Below are positions 28,404-37,205 of a stretch of 64,000 bases of DNA, in pieces. This DNA comes from Planctomycetota bacterium (GTDB lineage: Bacteria > Planctomycetota > Phycisphaerae > UBA1845), in assembly GCA_024280855.1 (NCBI GenBank), contig JAJRPG010000077.1:1-64000 (forward strand), written 5' to 3'. The position numbers and the translations under genes are program-made. Each line of letters begins with the position of its first letter. Position 1 is the first letter of the stretch. The notes below the pieces were generated by a model. The model was not told where the DNA came from and did not search any database. It worked only from the letters and a program-made list of their open reading frames with translations.

Positions 28404-29411
28404 TATTGTTAAATTCTTTCTTGCCAAACCCATCTCTACTATCAAAGGCCGATGATCCGAACCTGCGCCATAGCCAATGCGCGTGCTCGTTGGCGAAATT
28501 TCTTTGGACGTGTAAACATGGTCAATCCGAAAACCGGGCAACCAATCTATCGAAGTTGTTTTGGGCCAAGTAGTGCCGCGACCTTGTCCCACGGCGTCGT
28601 GTGCATCGGTTAATCCTATTTCCAACATAGACTCGTGTAATTTCGATAGGCCGGTATAATTGAAATCGCCGGCTACGATGACTGGTATGGTTTCACTTAC
28701 AACACGATCACGCAACACACTCAGTTGCTTTCTCATTTTTCCTAATCGACTTGGTATAGGCCGAAATAAATGCACGTTATACAAAGCCACTTCCTGACCC
28801 CGCACGTCAATCGTGACGCGCACGGCAGGCAGGCCTTTTCTAAGATGGCCGGCGTACTTTTCTGGCTTACCCAGGATGGGGAATTTCGACAAGATAGCCG
28901 AGCTGTATGAGCCGCGCAGGTCGCCAATATATGTATAGGGATACTGCGACCTCAGCCTAATCGGCAAATCACTTTGCAACACAGGCGAGCATTCCTGAAT
29001 TATTACCACGTCAGGCTCGTAGTGAGAAATCTCAGCTATAGTGTCTTTTGAGTTCGCATTATGCCAATACGCATTATATGTCATTACCCGCAAATTGGAT
29101 GGCGGTATCATGGACGGTATCGGCTGCAACGTCGCTAGAACGCTGGGCATTAATGTAACTAAGAGCAATGGTAATGCGAAAAACGCCAGACGAAATTGTC
29201 GAAGCCCCAAAGCAAGCACCACAGCTACTAGACTCAAAATTCCCAGGTGAAAAATCGCGGTGCGACACACGAAGGCTATGTACCAAAAACCCACATACAT
29301 TCGACCACTTCGCACAACATCTACAGGCCCCAGCGCAGCTAGAAGAATAGCTATGTAAGCCAAGCAAATGAATGCTACGTTAGCCAATCGCATGCAGCGA
29401 GCTAAGCTCAT
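28395..29411 (-). CDS. Endonuclease/exonuclease/phosphatase (EEP) family membrane protein
   Basis: Two or three membrane helices (about residues 10-105) are followed by a complete EEP domain. Catalytic motifs are 'MTYNAYWHN', 'VIIQECSP' (metal Glu), 'YNVHLF', 'VAGDFNY' (Asp/Asn pair), 'IDHVYTS' and 'GSDHRPLI' (catalytic His). Similar membrane-anchored EEP proteins occur widely in bacteria, but their substrate is generally unknown. ATG 29411 gives 338 residues and fits the membrane topology. A GTG at 29495 would overlap the end of mutS by 25 bases. A repeat element covers its 3' end. Confidence 0.82.
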   Translation of the reverse strand: MSLARCMRLANVAFICLAYIAILLAALGPVDVVRSGRMYVGFWYIAFVCRTAIFHLGILSLVAVVLALGLRQFRLAFFALPLLLVTLMPSVLATLQPIPSMIPPSNLRVMTYNAYWHNANSKDTIAEISHYEPDVVIIQECSPVLQSDLPIRLRSQYPYTYIGDLRGSYSSAILSKFPILGKPEKYAGHLRKGLPAVRVTIDVRGQEVALYNVHLFRPIPSRLGKMRKQLSVLRDRVVSETIPVIVAGDFNYTGLSKLHESMLEIGLTDAHDAVGQGRGTTWPKTTSIDWLPGFRIDHVYTSKEISPTSTRIGYGAGSDHRPLIVEMGLARKNLTIEQ

Positions 29412-29470
29412 CGTGTCGCACGCGCTAGCAGGTATGATAATTTTCCACGAACCTCGACGAGGCGTTTCTT

Positions 29471-32134
29471 TTACGATGGGAGTTGGTCTTTCCACGTTTG
29501 CAAGAGTTGCAAGGCCTGAAGCGGCGTGAGTTGATTGGGGTCGGTCGATCGTAATAGCTCCAACATTTGCTCGCCTTGATCGCGAAACAGGGCAAGTTGT
29601 CCGTCGTTTTTAGTTTTCTTACGCGACAGCTGCGGCGACTTAGCCTCTCGCTCAAACCCGCGCTGCAATTCGTCTAATACTTCCAAGCTTCTCACGATAA
29701 CTGGCTTAGGAATGCCAGCCAGCTTAGCCACATGCACACCGTAACTCTTGCTCGCGCCGCCTTCCACGATTCGATGTAAAAAAGCGATCCCATCGCTCTT
29801 CGTCGCGCCATCACTATATTCACGCACTGCAACATTATAGTTGCGTACACCTCTGAGCATATCGGCTAATTCCGTAAGCTCATGGTAATGCGTCGCCACC
29901 AGCGTTCGACAGCCAATATCACTACTGAGATGCTCGGTAATCGCCCAAGCCAGCGAAAGCCCATCAAACGTAGACGTCCCACGACCAAGTTCATCCAGCA
30001 CCACCAGCGAACGCTTCGTCGCATGATTCAAAATGGTCGCAGCCTCAGACATTTCCACCATAAACGTAGATTGCCCTCGCATGATTTCGTCCGACGCGCC
30101 AACCCTCGCAAAAATCCTATCCGTCGGCATAAAAGTCATTGCCGACGCTGGCACATAGGAGCCGATTTGGGCCAGCAACGTAAGCAGCGCCACCTGTCGA
30201 ATGTATGTACTTTTACCAGCCATGTTCGGGCCGGTGATGACGAACACCATCGACTCGGGAGATGCCATCATGCAGTCATTAGGCACAAAACTACTGCCCA
30301 AGATATGGTCCAACACCGGATGCCTGCCGTCACGAATATCCAGCACACAATCATCGGTCATCACGGGCCTTGTATATCGCCGCGTCGCCGCTAACTCAGC
30401 CAGACCAGCGACACAATCCAATTCGCCAATCGCATTCGCAACACGCATCAAATCCGGCAAACGCTTAGCTACTTCGCTCCGAAGCTGTTCAAACAAATTT
30501 CTTTCAAGATCAATCGCGCGATCCGCCGCTGTCAACACTTCGGTTTCATGCTTTTTCAGCGCCTCGGTAATATACCGCTCCGCATTCTTTATCGTCTGCT
30601 TACGCACATATTCCGGCGGCACCAAATCACGAGAGGCGTTAGTCACTTCAAGATAATAGCCAAAGACGCGGTTGAACCCGACTTTGAGATGAGTAATTTT
30701 CGTGCGCTCACTCTCGCTTTTCTGATACGCCGCTAGCCAGGTTTGACCGTCGGCTCGGATGTTTCGTAAACGGTCCAACTCCGCATCAAAACCATCCGCG
30801 ATGTAACCACCCTCGTTAGTCGTCGCAGGAACTTCCTCACGCAGCGCACTTTTTAGCTGGTCGGCTAGCTCACCAAGCCCGTCCAAATCCTTATGAATAT
30901 CTTCCAGGATTTCAATCCGTGAACCCATCACCGGTTCTTGCAACGATGGCAGAGCAGTTAGCGCATTAGCTAATCCCAGCAAATCACGAGGGTTCGCCCG
31001 TGATAGCGCCACGCGACTCGCAATGCGTTCAACATCAGCTAGGCGGTTGAGACGATCTCGCGCCTGCTGCCTTTCCGTGCTATGTTCAACTAGAAAACCA
31101 ATACCGTCCTGCCGCCTTAAAATCTGCGCCGAATCGATCAAAGGCCTTCGCAGCCAATGTCGCAGCTTACGCGACCCAATCGGATGAACCGTTTGGTCGA
31201 TCGCAAACAGCAGCGTCCCCTCACGCGCGCCGCTTCTTAGCGTTCGGTCAATTTCCAGCGACCGCCATGTACTATGATCGATCTGAAGATAATCCTCACA
31301 CGCACGTCGCGTCACTTTGGTGATATGCACCAGCGACGTCTTCTGCGTCTCCTGCAAATATTGGATCAACGCCCCAGCCGCACAAAGCGACGGCGTCATC
31401 TCCTCAAATCCAAAACCAGCTAGCGTAGCTACGTCAAAATGTTCGTGCAGCGTTTGCTTGGCTTGATAATCAGCAAATTCAAAATCAGGCCGGCGCGTGG
31501 TCATTACCCCGCATAAGCTATGAAGATCGTCCGCAATCGTTTTCACATCCGCCCGACCATCCACAATAAGAAGCTCAGCCGGGTGCGCTCGCACGAGTTC
31601 GTCCAGCAGCGTGGTTTGATTCAGATCAATAACTTCAAAACGACCACTGGCTAATTCCACCAGTGCAAGACCCACCTCTTTTTTCGTCACGCATATCGCA
31701 GCTAGCAGATTATCGTCACTGTCGCTTAGCAGATTATCATCCGTCAGCGTGCCAGCTGTGACGACCCGCACGATGTCGCGTCTCACCACACCCTTAGCCT
31801 CAGAGACTTTTTCCATCTGCTCCGAAATAGCAACCTTATATCCCGCAGCGACAAGTTTTGAGAGATACCCATCAAGCGCGTGATAAGGAATGCCAGCTAG
31901 CGGAACCGGATTATCTTTTGATCGAGATGTCAGCGTGATGCCCAACACCTTCGAGCAAAGCACCGCATCTTCATAAAACGTTTCGTAGAAATCCCCCATC
32001 CGAAAAAACAGAACCGCATCCCCAATACGCTTTTTCTGCTCGACATACTGACGCATCGCCGGCGTCAGCTTTTGCGGGTCCATGCTAGCCGCCTTAGCAG
32101 TGATTCCAGTCGAATTGGCCTCAAGCGTCGTCAT
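29471..32134 (-). CDS. mutS: DNA mismatch repair protein MutS
   Basis: MutS recognises mismatches and small loops and starts methyl-independent or directed repair. The 887-residue protein has the mismatch-binding 'FFRMGDFYETF' (the Phe-x-Glu wedge) near residue 45, the connector, core and clamp domains, and the ABC-type ATPase: Walker A 'GPNMAGKSTYIRQ', Walker B 'LVVLDELGRGTSTFDG' and the His in 'VATHYHELTEL'. The frame continues upstream to 32176, but ATG 32134, with GAGG upstream, leads directly into the usual N terminus. It is divergent from mnmA. No mutL is in the window. Confidence 0.97.
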   Translation of the reverse strand: MTTLEANSTGITAKAASMDPQKLTPAMRQYVEQKKRIGDAVLFFRMGDFYETFYEDAVLCSKVLGITLTSRSKDNPVPLAGIPYHALDGYLSKLVAAGYKVAISEQMEKVSEAKGVVRRDIVRVVTAGTLTDDNLLSDSDDNLLAAICVTKKEVGLALVELASGRFEVIDLNQTTLLDELVRAHPAELLIVDGRADVKTIADDLHSLCGVMTTRRPDFEFADYQAKQTLHEHFDVATLAGFGFEEMTPSLCAAGALIQYLQETQKTSLVHITKVTRRACEDYLQIDHSTWRSLEIDRTLRSGAREGTLLFAIDQTVHPIGSRKLRHWLRRPLIDSAQILRRQDGIGFLVEHSTERQQARDRLNRLADVERIASRVALSRANPRDLLGLANALTALPSLQEPVMGSRIEILEDIHKDLDGLGELADQLKSALREEVPATTNEGGYIADGFDAELDRLRNIRADGQTWLAAYQKSESERTKITHLKVGFNRVFGYYLEVTNASRDLVPPEYVRKQTIKNAERYITEALKKHETEVLTAADRAIDLERNLFEQLRSEVAKRLPDLMRVANAIGELDCVAGLAELAATRRYTRPVMTDDCVLDIRDGRHPVLDHILGSSFVPNDCMMASPESMVFVITGPNMAGKSTYIRQVALLTLLAQIGSYVPASAMTFMPTDRIFARVGASDEIMRGQSTFMVEMSEAATILNHATKRSLVVLDELGRGTSTFDGLSLAWAITEHLSSDIGCRTLVATHYHELTELADMLRGVRNYNVAVREYSDGATKSDGIAFLHRIVEGGASKSYGVHVAKLAGIPKPVIVRSLEVLDELQRGFEREAKSPQLSRKKTKNDGQLALFRDQGEQMLELLRSTDPNQLTPLQALQLLQTWKDQLPS

Positions 32135-32299
32135 CGTGACAAAAACCTCATGATTGTGCGTGCCGCATCGCCGCATCCTTAACTTCGATGCTATTCACCC
32201 AGCCACCAATGTACCATCAGCCCCCATTTTCCGCGACCAAAAAGGCCTTCTTCCCCCTGTTTTTTGTCGTACATCGCGCCGCCCGCTACAATAACTCCC

Positions 32300-33448
32300 A
32301 TGAGTGAGAAAAAAGGAAAAGTAGTCGTAGCTATGAGCGGAGGCGTTGATTCCAGCGTCGCAGCCTTCCTGCTTGTCGAGCAAGGATACGAGGTCATAGG
32401 CCTGTTCATGCGACATGGCGTCAAAGAAGAAGCCCCAGCCCAAACCTGCGACACCAATGACGTCAGCCTGGAAATCGCACCACGCACCCATCAAGGCTGC
32501 TGCAGCGCCCTCGATGCCGGGGACGCACGATTCGTAGCTGGCATGTTAGACATCCCCTTCTACTCACTAAACTTTGAACACGACTTCGACGAACTCATCG
32601 ACTACTTCGCCGACGAATACGCTCAAGGCCGAACCCCCAACCCCTGCATCGTCTGTAACGACAAACTCAAGTTTGGCCGCATCGTCGAATACGCGGACGC
32701 CGTTGGCGCAGACTACATCGCTACCGGTCATTACGCCCAAATTTCAACCCGCGACGGCAAGCCTTCACTCATGCGCGGCATCGATAGCGCCAAAGACCAA
32801 TCCTACGTTCTGTTTGGACTCGAGCGCGATGTCTTGGACCGCGTTCTATTTCCCGTAGGCCAATACACCAAACCGCAAATTCGTGATCTAGCTGCCAAGT
32901 TTAATTTACCCAACCGCGACAAGCCCGACTCCGTCGAAATTTGTTTCGTACCCGACCGCGACTACGCCCGCATCGTCAAAGAACGCCGCCCCGACGCCTT
33001 CAAGCCAGGCGACGTCATAGACAACGAAGGTAATATCATGGGCCAGCATAACGGCATTGGCCACTATACCGTAGGCCAGCGACGAGGTCTGGGCATCGCT
33101 GCGCCAAACCCTATCTACATAAACCAAATAAACGTCGGCGAAAATACGGTTACGGTCGGCGAAGCAGATTCCTTGCTTAACACTGGCCTCATTGCTAAGC
33201 GCGTCAGCTTTCTCGTCGATGAACCAGGAAAATCTTTTCGAGCAAACGTACAAATTCGCTACTTGCATCGAGCCGCCTCAGCTACGGTACAAGTCACCAA
33301 TGACGGCGAAGTCGAAGTTGTTTTTGACGAACCCCAACGAGCAATCACGCCCGGACAGGCCTGCGTTTTCTATGACGGCGATGTGGTCATTGGCGGAGGC
33401 TGGATTGAGCGGGCGATGCGCAAAAATAAAGCGCCCCAACCGACGTAG
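32300..33448 (+). CDS. mnmA: tRNA-specific 2-thiouridylase MnmA
   Basis: MnmA adds sulfur to U34 of the tRNAs for Lys, Glu and Gln. The 382-residue protein has the PP-loop 'SGGVDSSVA' at residues 13-21, catalytic C116 in 'TPNPCIVCN', and the second cysteine C215 in 'VEICFVPD'. 'TGHYAQI' and 'KDQSYVLF' are conserved in the family. ATG 32300 is preferred over an upstream frame start at 32264, because the family begins just before the PP-loop. A metal-type cysteine cluster near residues 50-68 ('QTCDTND', 'QGCCS') is seen in many MnmA. Confidence 0.96.
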   Translation: MSEKKGKVVVAMSGGVDSSVAAFLLVEQGYEVIGLFMRHGVKEEAPAQTCDTNDVSLEIAPRTHQGCCSALDAGDARFVAGMLDIPFYSLNFEHDFDELIDYFADEYAQGRTPNPCIVCNDKLKFGRIVEYADAVGADYIATGHYAQISTRDGKPSLMRGIDSAKDQSYVLFGLERDVLDRVLFPVGQYTKPQIRDLAAKFNLPNRDKPDSVEICFVPDRDYARIVKERRPDAFKPGDVIDNEGNIMGQHNGIGHYTVGQRRGLGIAAPNPIYINQINVGENTVTVGEADSLLNTGLIAKRVSFLVDEPGKSFRANVQIRYLHRAASATVQVTNDGEVEVVFDEPQRAITPGQACVFYDGDVVIGGGWIERAMRKNKAPQPT

Positions 33449-33511
33449 CCAATCCTTGACTCGTCGGGTAGGACGCTCCTAGTGTCTCACTTCCTTGTGG
33501 GACATGCGGCG

Positions 33512-34963
33512 CTAAGCAGCGCCGGCAATAGACTGTTCCTTGTCAGCGGAAACCAATCCCAATTGTTCTTCTAATTCTTCGACCAACACATTAAGGTCTT
33601 GCTCACGTTGACCAGCCGGGGTCATCCAACGGGCAGGTTCACTAGCCTTGAGGATTTTTCCGATACGCCGACACGCAAGAATAACCGTCGAATGATTCTT
33701 ATTGCCCATATACCGCCCAATTTCCGGGAAGCTCATCCCCGTATGCTTGCGGGCAAGATACATCGCAATACCACGGGCCAGGGCAATCGTGCGAGATTTC
33801 CGCGACGTGTGTAAATCAGCCGGCGTTAAGCCAAAGAAGATAGCTACGACGGTTTCAATATCAGAAAGCACCACAACCGGAGCCGTCTGACGAACCAAGT
33901 CACGCATCGCACGCTCAGCCAGCGATACTGTAATAGGCTGACCCATCACCTGAGCCTGAGCCACGACCTTCAACAACGCGCCTTCCAACTCGCGGATATT
34001 AGCCCGGAAGTTTTCTGCAATGTGCATGATGACGGCTTCACCAATATCGACCTGCAACAGTGACGCACGACGACGCAACACTTCCGCTCGTACCGCTACG
34101 TCAGGCGAATCTACACGGACGACCATGCCAGATAGGAAACGACTCACCAACGACTCGGAAAAATGACCGATCATTTTTGGGTGAGCATCGGAAGCTAGCA
34201 CAATCTGCTTACCAGCTGCGTCAATCGACTTAAACGTATTTAAGAATTCTTCCTGCGTACCACGCTTGTTGGCGAAGAAGTGTACGTCATCAATAATCAA
34301 AACATCAAGATTACGATACTGCTCACGGAACGCACCTTCTTCACGGGCACGAACGGAGAACACGAAGTCGTTCGTGAACTCTTCGCCGGATACATACTTC
34401 CAGGTTAACTGTGGCGCATGTTCGGTCAGGTGATTGCAGATGCCTTGAAGTAAATGCGTTTTACCCAGCCCGCAACCACCGTGAATGAACAAAGGGTTGT
34501 AAGTCTTACCCGGAGCCTCAGCCACTGCTACCGCTGCGGCATGGGCCATGCGATTGGAAGCACCAACCACAAAGGAGGACAACTTACCCTTCAATCGCGG
34601 TCTAGCTATCACCTGCCCAGGATGGCGAGGTTGCCTAGCCAACCTTTCCGGATTGTGGGTCACAAAATCCAATTGACGATCAGGCTGCTTCTTACGAAGG
34701 TCTTTCGCAAGCAGCGGATCGATGGCGAAGCTGAGGGTGTATCGGTGTCCCGTCACCTCCTCGATCGCTTCTAAAATAGTGTCAGAAAAGTGTCGCTCAA
34801 TCCAATCACTAATAAAGTGGTTGGGAGCATTCACCCGACAGTATTGGTCCGTGAACAAAAACCTGGTGGCGTTCTTGAACCAAACATTGAATCGCTGCGA
34901 TCCAATTTTGTCGGCTATACGTGCTTCCACTTGCGTAACGGCGTCAGTAGCGCAGACAGTCAC
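33512..34963 (-). CDS. dnaA: Chromosomal replication initiator DnaA
   Basis: DnaA binds DnaA boxes at oriC and opens the duplex for replication. The 483-residue protein has domain I from the start ('FNVWFKNATRF'), a short linker, and an AAA+ domain with Walker A 'GGCGLGKTHLLQ' and Walker B 'VLIIDDVHFF'. The C-terminal domain IV carries the signature 'SRKSRTIALARGIAMYLAR' and 'NKNHSTVILACRRI'. The start is a GTG at 34963, fixed by AAGGAGG at 34969-34975. The longer frame to 35032 would add an implausible hydrophobic leader. dnaN, recF and gyrB are not adjacent. Confidence 0.97.
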   Translation of the reverse strand: MTVCATDAVTQVEARIADKIGSQRFNVWFKNATRFLFTDQYCRVNAPNHFISDWIERHFSDTILEAIEEVTGHRYTLSFAIDPLLAKDLRKKQPDRQLDFVTHNPERLARQPRHPGQVIARPRLKGKLSSFVVGASNRMAHAAAVAVAEAPGKTYNPLFIHGGCGLGKTHLLQGICNHLTEHAPQLTWKYVSGEEFTNDFVFSVRAREEGAFREQYRNLDVLIIDDVHFFANKRGTQEEFLNTFKSIDAAGKQIVLASDAHPKMIGHFSESLVSRFLSGMVVRVDSPDVAVRAEVLRRRASLLQVDIGEAVIMHIAENFRANIRELEGALLKVVAQAQVMGQPITVSLAERAMRDLVRQTAPVVVLSDIETVVAIFFGLTPADLHTSRKSRTIALARGIAMYLARKHTGMSFPEIGRYMGNKNHSTVILACRRIGKILKASEPARWMTPAGQREQDLNVLVEELEEQLGLVSADKEQSIAGAA

Positions 34964-34968
34964 CGCGA

Positions 34969-34975
34969 CCTCCTT
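34969..34975 (-). promoter_or_regulatory. Ribosome binding site that fixes the dnaA GTG start
   Basis: AAGGAGG lies 5 nt before the GTG at 34963 on the minus strand. It is a full anti-Shine-Dalgarno match and rules out the longer frame. Confidence 0.8.
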
Positions 34976-35032
34976 CAAAAAAAGAATAGGAAAAAAATAG
35001 AAACCAAAATATATTGCTACGAATCTAACCAA

Positions 35033-35330
35033 ACGTGCAAGACAAATGTAGATTGCAGTACAGTGACCGAGTCATACTGGCAAATCCCGTTGTGCCCTTG
35101 CGTGTGATGCCCTTGCACCCAACAAGAATCAATTTACCAATACTGATAACGATAGTCAACACTTTTTTTGTACTATTAGAGCGCGAGCGCTGTCAAGTTA
35201 TCAACCATAAGGACTTAGCGAAAAAAATAAATCTTTGCCCACGAACCCATCCACATCGGCGAGGCACCTTTGTGGATAACAGCAATTTATTTTAATTTAT
35301 TTCGCAAAATGTCTAATGATTAAGCGGTGT
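35033..35330. other. Possible oriC / dnaA upstream region
   Basis: About 300 bases separate dnaA from a GNAT gene. A perfect DnaA box (TTATCCACA on the minus strand) lies at 35271-35279. Weaker matches are TTATCAACC at 35198-35206 and CCATCCACA at 35247-35255. An AT-rich stretch (TTTATTTTAATTTATTTCG) follows the perfect box, and AGCGC-GA-GCGCT is a dyad near 35180. This is the usual look of an origin or of a self-regulated dnaA promoter. The box number is modest. Confidence 0.45.
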
Positions 35331-36266
35331 TCAGGTAGCGATCCACGCCTGGCGCTCCAGCGCGTGTTCAAAATTCCATCGATCATACATGCGCCGGGCC
35401 GGATGGTTTCGCGCATCAACAGCAAGTGTCACCAACCTGTCACCAGCCTCTCTCGATGTGTCAATAACGCGACAGAGTAGTGCATCAGACACGCCTTGGC
35501 CGCGGACAGGCTTAGCCACACCAATATAGACGATTTCCACAGCAGGTTGAAATTCTATCTTGTTTACCAAAACCACACCCGCTGGTTTTCCACCGGCTAG
35601 GGCAACCCACCATCGCGATGGCGTGAAAATCCCCGTGGCACGATGGTCCGCCAACACCTCCTCGACAGGCCGAAGACCGCTAAGTTCTGCACAGTCAAGG
35701 GTTTCCGAATACGAGGCCTGGAGCGCTTCACAAAAAAGACCTACTTTGTCCTCGCTAAATGAAACCCAATCCAACGGGGCTTGGCGGGCATAAGATTCGT
35801 TTTGGCGAGAAACGCCGCGCGTAAGATAGATTAGATTGGTAAGATGAGAGAACTTGCTTTGCTGCAAAATGTCAATCTCGAAGGGTAAAATTGGATCAAC
35901 CAAGGCCTCTAAAAGCCCGATTGCTTTGGTCCTGACCAATGCTACCAGGCCATTAAGGCACGCCACCGCGGCCTCTGACCGCCCGGTTTCTTGCTGGTCA
36001 TCGACTCCAAAGAAGACCAGTCCTGCTCCGCCGGGAGACTTAACAACCAAGGCAGCGGCGGCCAGATGCGAGCCAATGTAGCAACCGCACAAAAATAAGT
36101 CAGCCTCAGTACCTCGCTGACGATTGGAGATCAAGCCTGCGACTTTTGCCCCAGGCTCCCCATGAGGCCTCCAGCATTCGCCCATCGCCATATGTAGCCC
36201 CTGCATATAATCCGGGTGGTCTTCATCCATCACGGAAGCTGAATTATTGCGAGAAAGTGAGGTCAT
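35331..36266 (-). CDS. GNAT family N-acetyltransferase
   Basis: The 311-residue protein has a C-terminal GNAT domain with the acetyl-CoA loop 'VAKPVRGQGVSDALL' and the late strand/helix 'LAVDARNHPARRMYDRWNF'. The first 150 residues look like a degenerate second GNAT repeat, as in mycothiol-synthase-like tandem GNATs, though without the acetyl-CoA loop. The substrate is unknown. It is cytoplasmic and stands alone upstream of the dnaA promoter region; a REP-like element lies 41 nt upstream of its ATG. Confidence 0.82.
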   Translation of the reverse strand: MTSLSRNNSASVMDEDHPDYMQGLHMAMGECWRPHGEPGAKVAGLISNRQRGTEADLFLCGCYIGSHLAAAALVVKSPGGAGLVFFGVDDQQETGRSEAAVACLNGLVALVRTKAIGLLEALVDPILPFEIDILQQSKFSHLTNLIYLTRGVSRQNESYARQAPLDWVSFSEDKVGLFCEALQASYSETLDCAELSGLRPVEEVLADHRATGIFTPSRWWVALAGGKPAGVVLVNKIEFQPAVEIVYIGVAKPVRGQGVSDALLCRVIDTSREAGDRLVTLAVDARNHPARRMYDRWNFEHALERQAWIAT

Positions 36267-36306
36267 TGTTCAAAATACCTTTTTGCAATTACAGCGTAAG
36301 CGAAGT

Positions 36307-36332
36307 GAGCCGCATGCTTCAGCTTGCGCGGA
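36307..36332 (+). repeat. REP-like hairpin, family 2, variant copy 3
   Basis: The element keeps the GAGCCGC head and GCGGA tail of the family, but the stem is GCATGCT/AGCTTGC around TC, with one T-T mismatch. It is nearly identical to the copy at 38415-38440. Confidence 0.72.
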
Positions 36333-36448
36333 GTTTGAATGTTAATGGACACACAGATAAAAACAAACGCTGCACCTGACCGTAACAATTATTCAGCCAG
36401 GGATTAAGACGGTGAGGATGTGACTATCCGCTCAGGCAGTAAAAAAAC

Positions 36449-36480
36449 GGCCTACCTCATGGATTTTCATGAGGCAGGCC
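36449..36480 (-). terminator. Rho-independent terminator of the frameshifted gene copy
   Basis: On the minus strand GGCCTGCCTCATG pairs with CATGAGGTAGGCC (one mismatch) around a short loop and is followed by a run of seven T. It lies 43 nt past the stop of the pseudogene at 36523. Confidence 0.8.
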
Positions 36481-36522
36481 GCATGGTTGTTATTGGCTTA
36501 GATGCCTATGTAATGGAAAGCC

Positions 36523-36803
36523 TCAAATAGGCTCACCACATTCCGGGCATCGGGGCTGCGATAATCCCCTGAGAATATGGCTACATTTCCGGCAACGTGT
36601 TTCACCGTCCCCTCTGGCAGCACTAATCGTTACCAGCACCCACCCAAGCCCGCACATCACGACGAGCGCAATGGGTATCATGCGCCAAATAAACGCGAAA
36701 AGTCATAATTTTTATGCACTCGAGCGTCGTATGCAAGATAAATACACAGGATCGCGGTTAGTACGCTCAACGCAATAGTGATGATACCGCTAATTTTTCG
36801 CAT
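36523..36803 (-). pseudogene. Frameshifted copy of the small zinc-ribbon membrane protein
   Basis: The ATG at 36801-36803 (AAGGTG upstream) opens a frame of 41 codons that stops at TGA. The following part in another frame encodes the rest: 'FAFIWRMIPIALVVM' aligns with 'YFPWPVIPIPVMLT' of the intact neighbour at 36906, and the C-terminal 'RCRKCSHILRGLSQPRCPE' is the same in both. One indel near the 'NYD' codons therefore breaks the gene. The stop and the second start overlap as ATGA, so coupled expression of two halves cannot be excluded, but a pseudogene is more likely. Confidence 0.72.
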
Positions 36804-36831
36804 GTGTGTCACCTTGAATATCCAAAACATA

Positions 36832-36862
36832 GCCTGCCTCATTTATAGTGAGAGAGGCAGGC
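36832..36862 (-). terminator. Terminator of the intact gene copy
   Basis: GCCTGCCTC pairs with GAGGCAGGC around about 13 nt, and TATGTTTT follows on the minus strand. It corresponds to the terminator at 36449-36480, so the duplicated unit includes gene plus terminator. Confidence 0.7.
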
Positions 36863-36905
36863 CGCGTGGTTGTCTTTGGCTTAGATGCCTATGTAATGGA
36901 AAGCC

Positions 36906-37205
36906 TCAAATAGGCTCACCACATTCCGGACAGCGAGGCTGCGAAAGCCCCCTGAGAATATGGCTACATTTCCGACAACGAAGCTCACCGTCACCCCGCG
37001 ATTCGCCAAACGTCATCAACGCCCAGCCAACGAGGCTGCAAGCGGTGAGCATGACGGGTATCGGGATAACAGGCCACGGAAAATAAAAATACATTCCGCG
37101 AATACCCTGCACACCCTTTCTGTACATGCAGTACAAAACGAAAATCCATGCGAATACAGCCAACACACTAAACATCAACGTAATGGCGCGGTTAGTATTT
37201 CGCAT
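36906..37205 (-). CDS. Small membrane protein with C-terminal zinc ribbon (intact copy)
   Basis: Function unknown. The 99-residue protein has two membrane helices (about residues 9-29 and 45-66) and the C-terminal ribbon 'CRKCSHILRGLSQPRCPECG'. The start at ATG 37205 matches that of the paralogue; ATG 37214 is possible. The paralogue lies immediately downstream at 36523 with the same last 19 residues, so the pair came from a tandem duplication. Relatives with the same ribbon are at 24336 and 27836. Confidence 0.7.
   Translation of the reverse strand: MRNTNRAITLMFSVLAVFAWIFVLYCMYRKGVQGIRGMYFYFPWPVIPIPVMLTACSLVGWALMTFGESRGDGELRCRKCSHILRGLSQPRCPECGEPI

Noticed and set aside
34964-35032. Longer dnaA start giving a hydrophobic leader
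   Set aside because: AAGGAGG at 34969-34975 points to the GTG at 34963, and DnaA proteins have no such leader.
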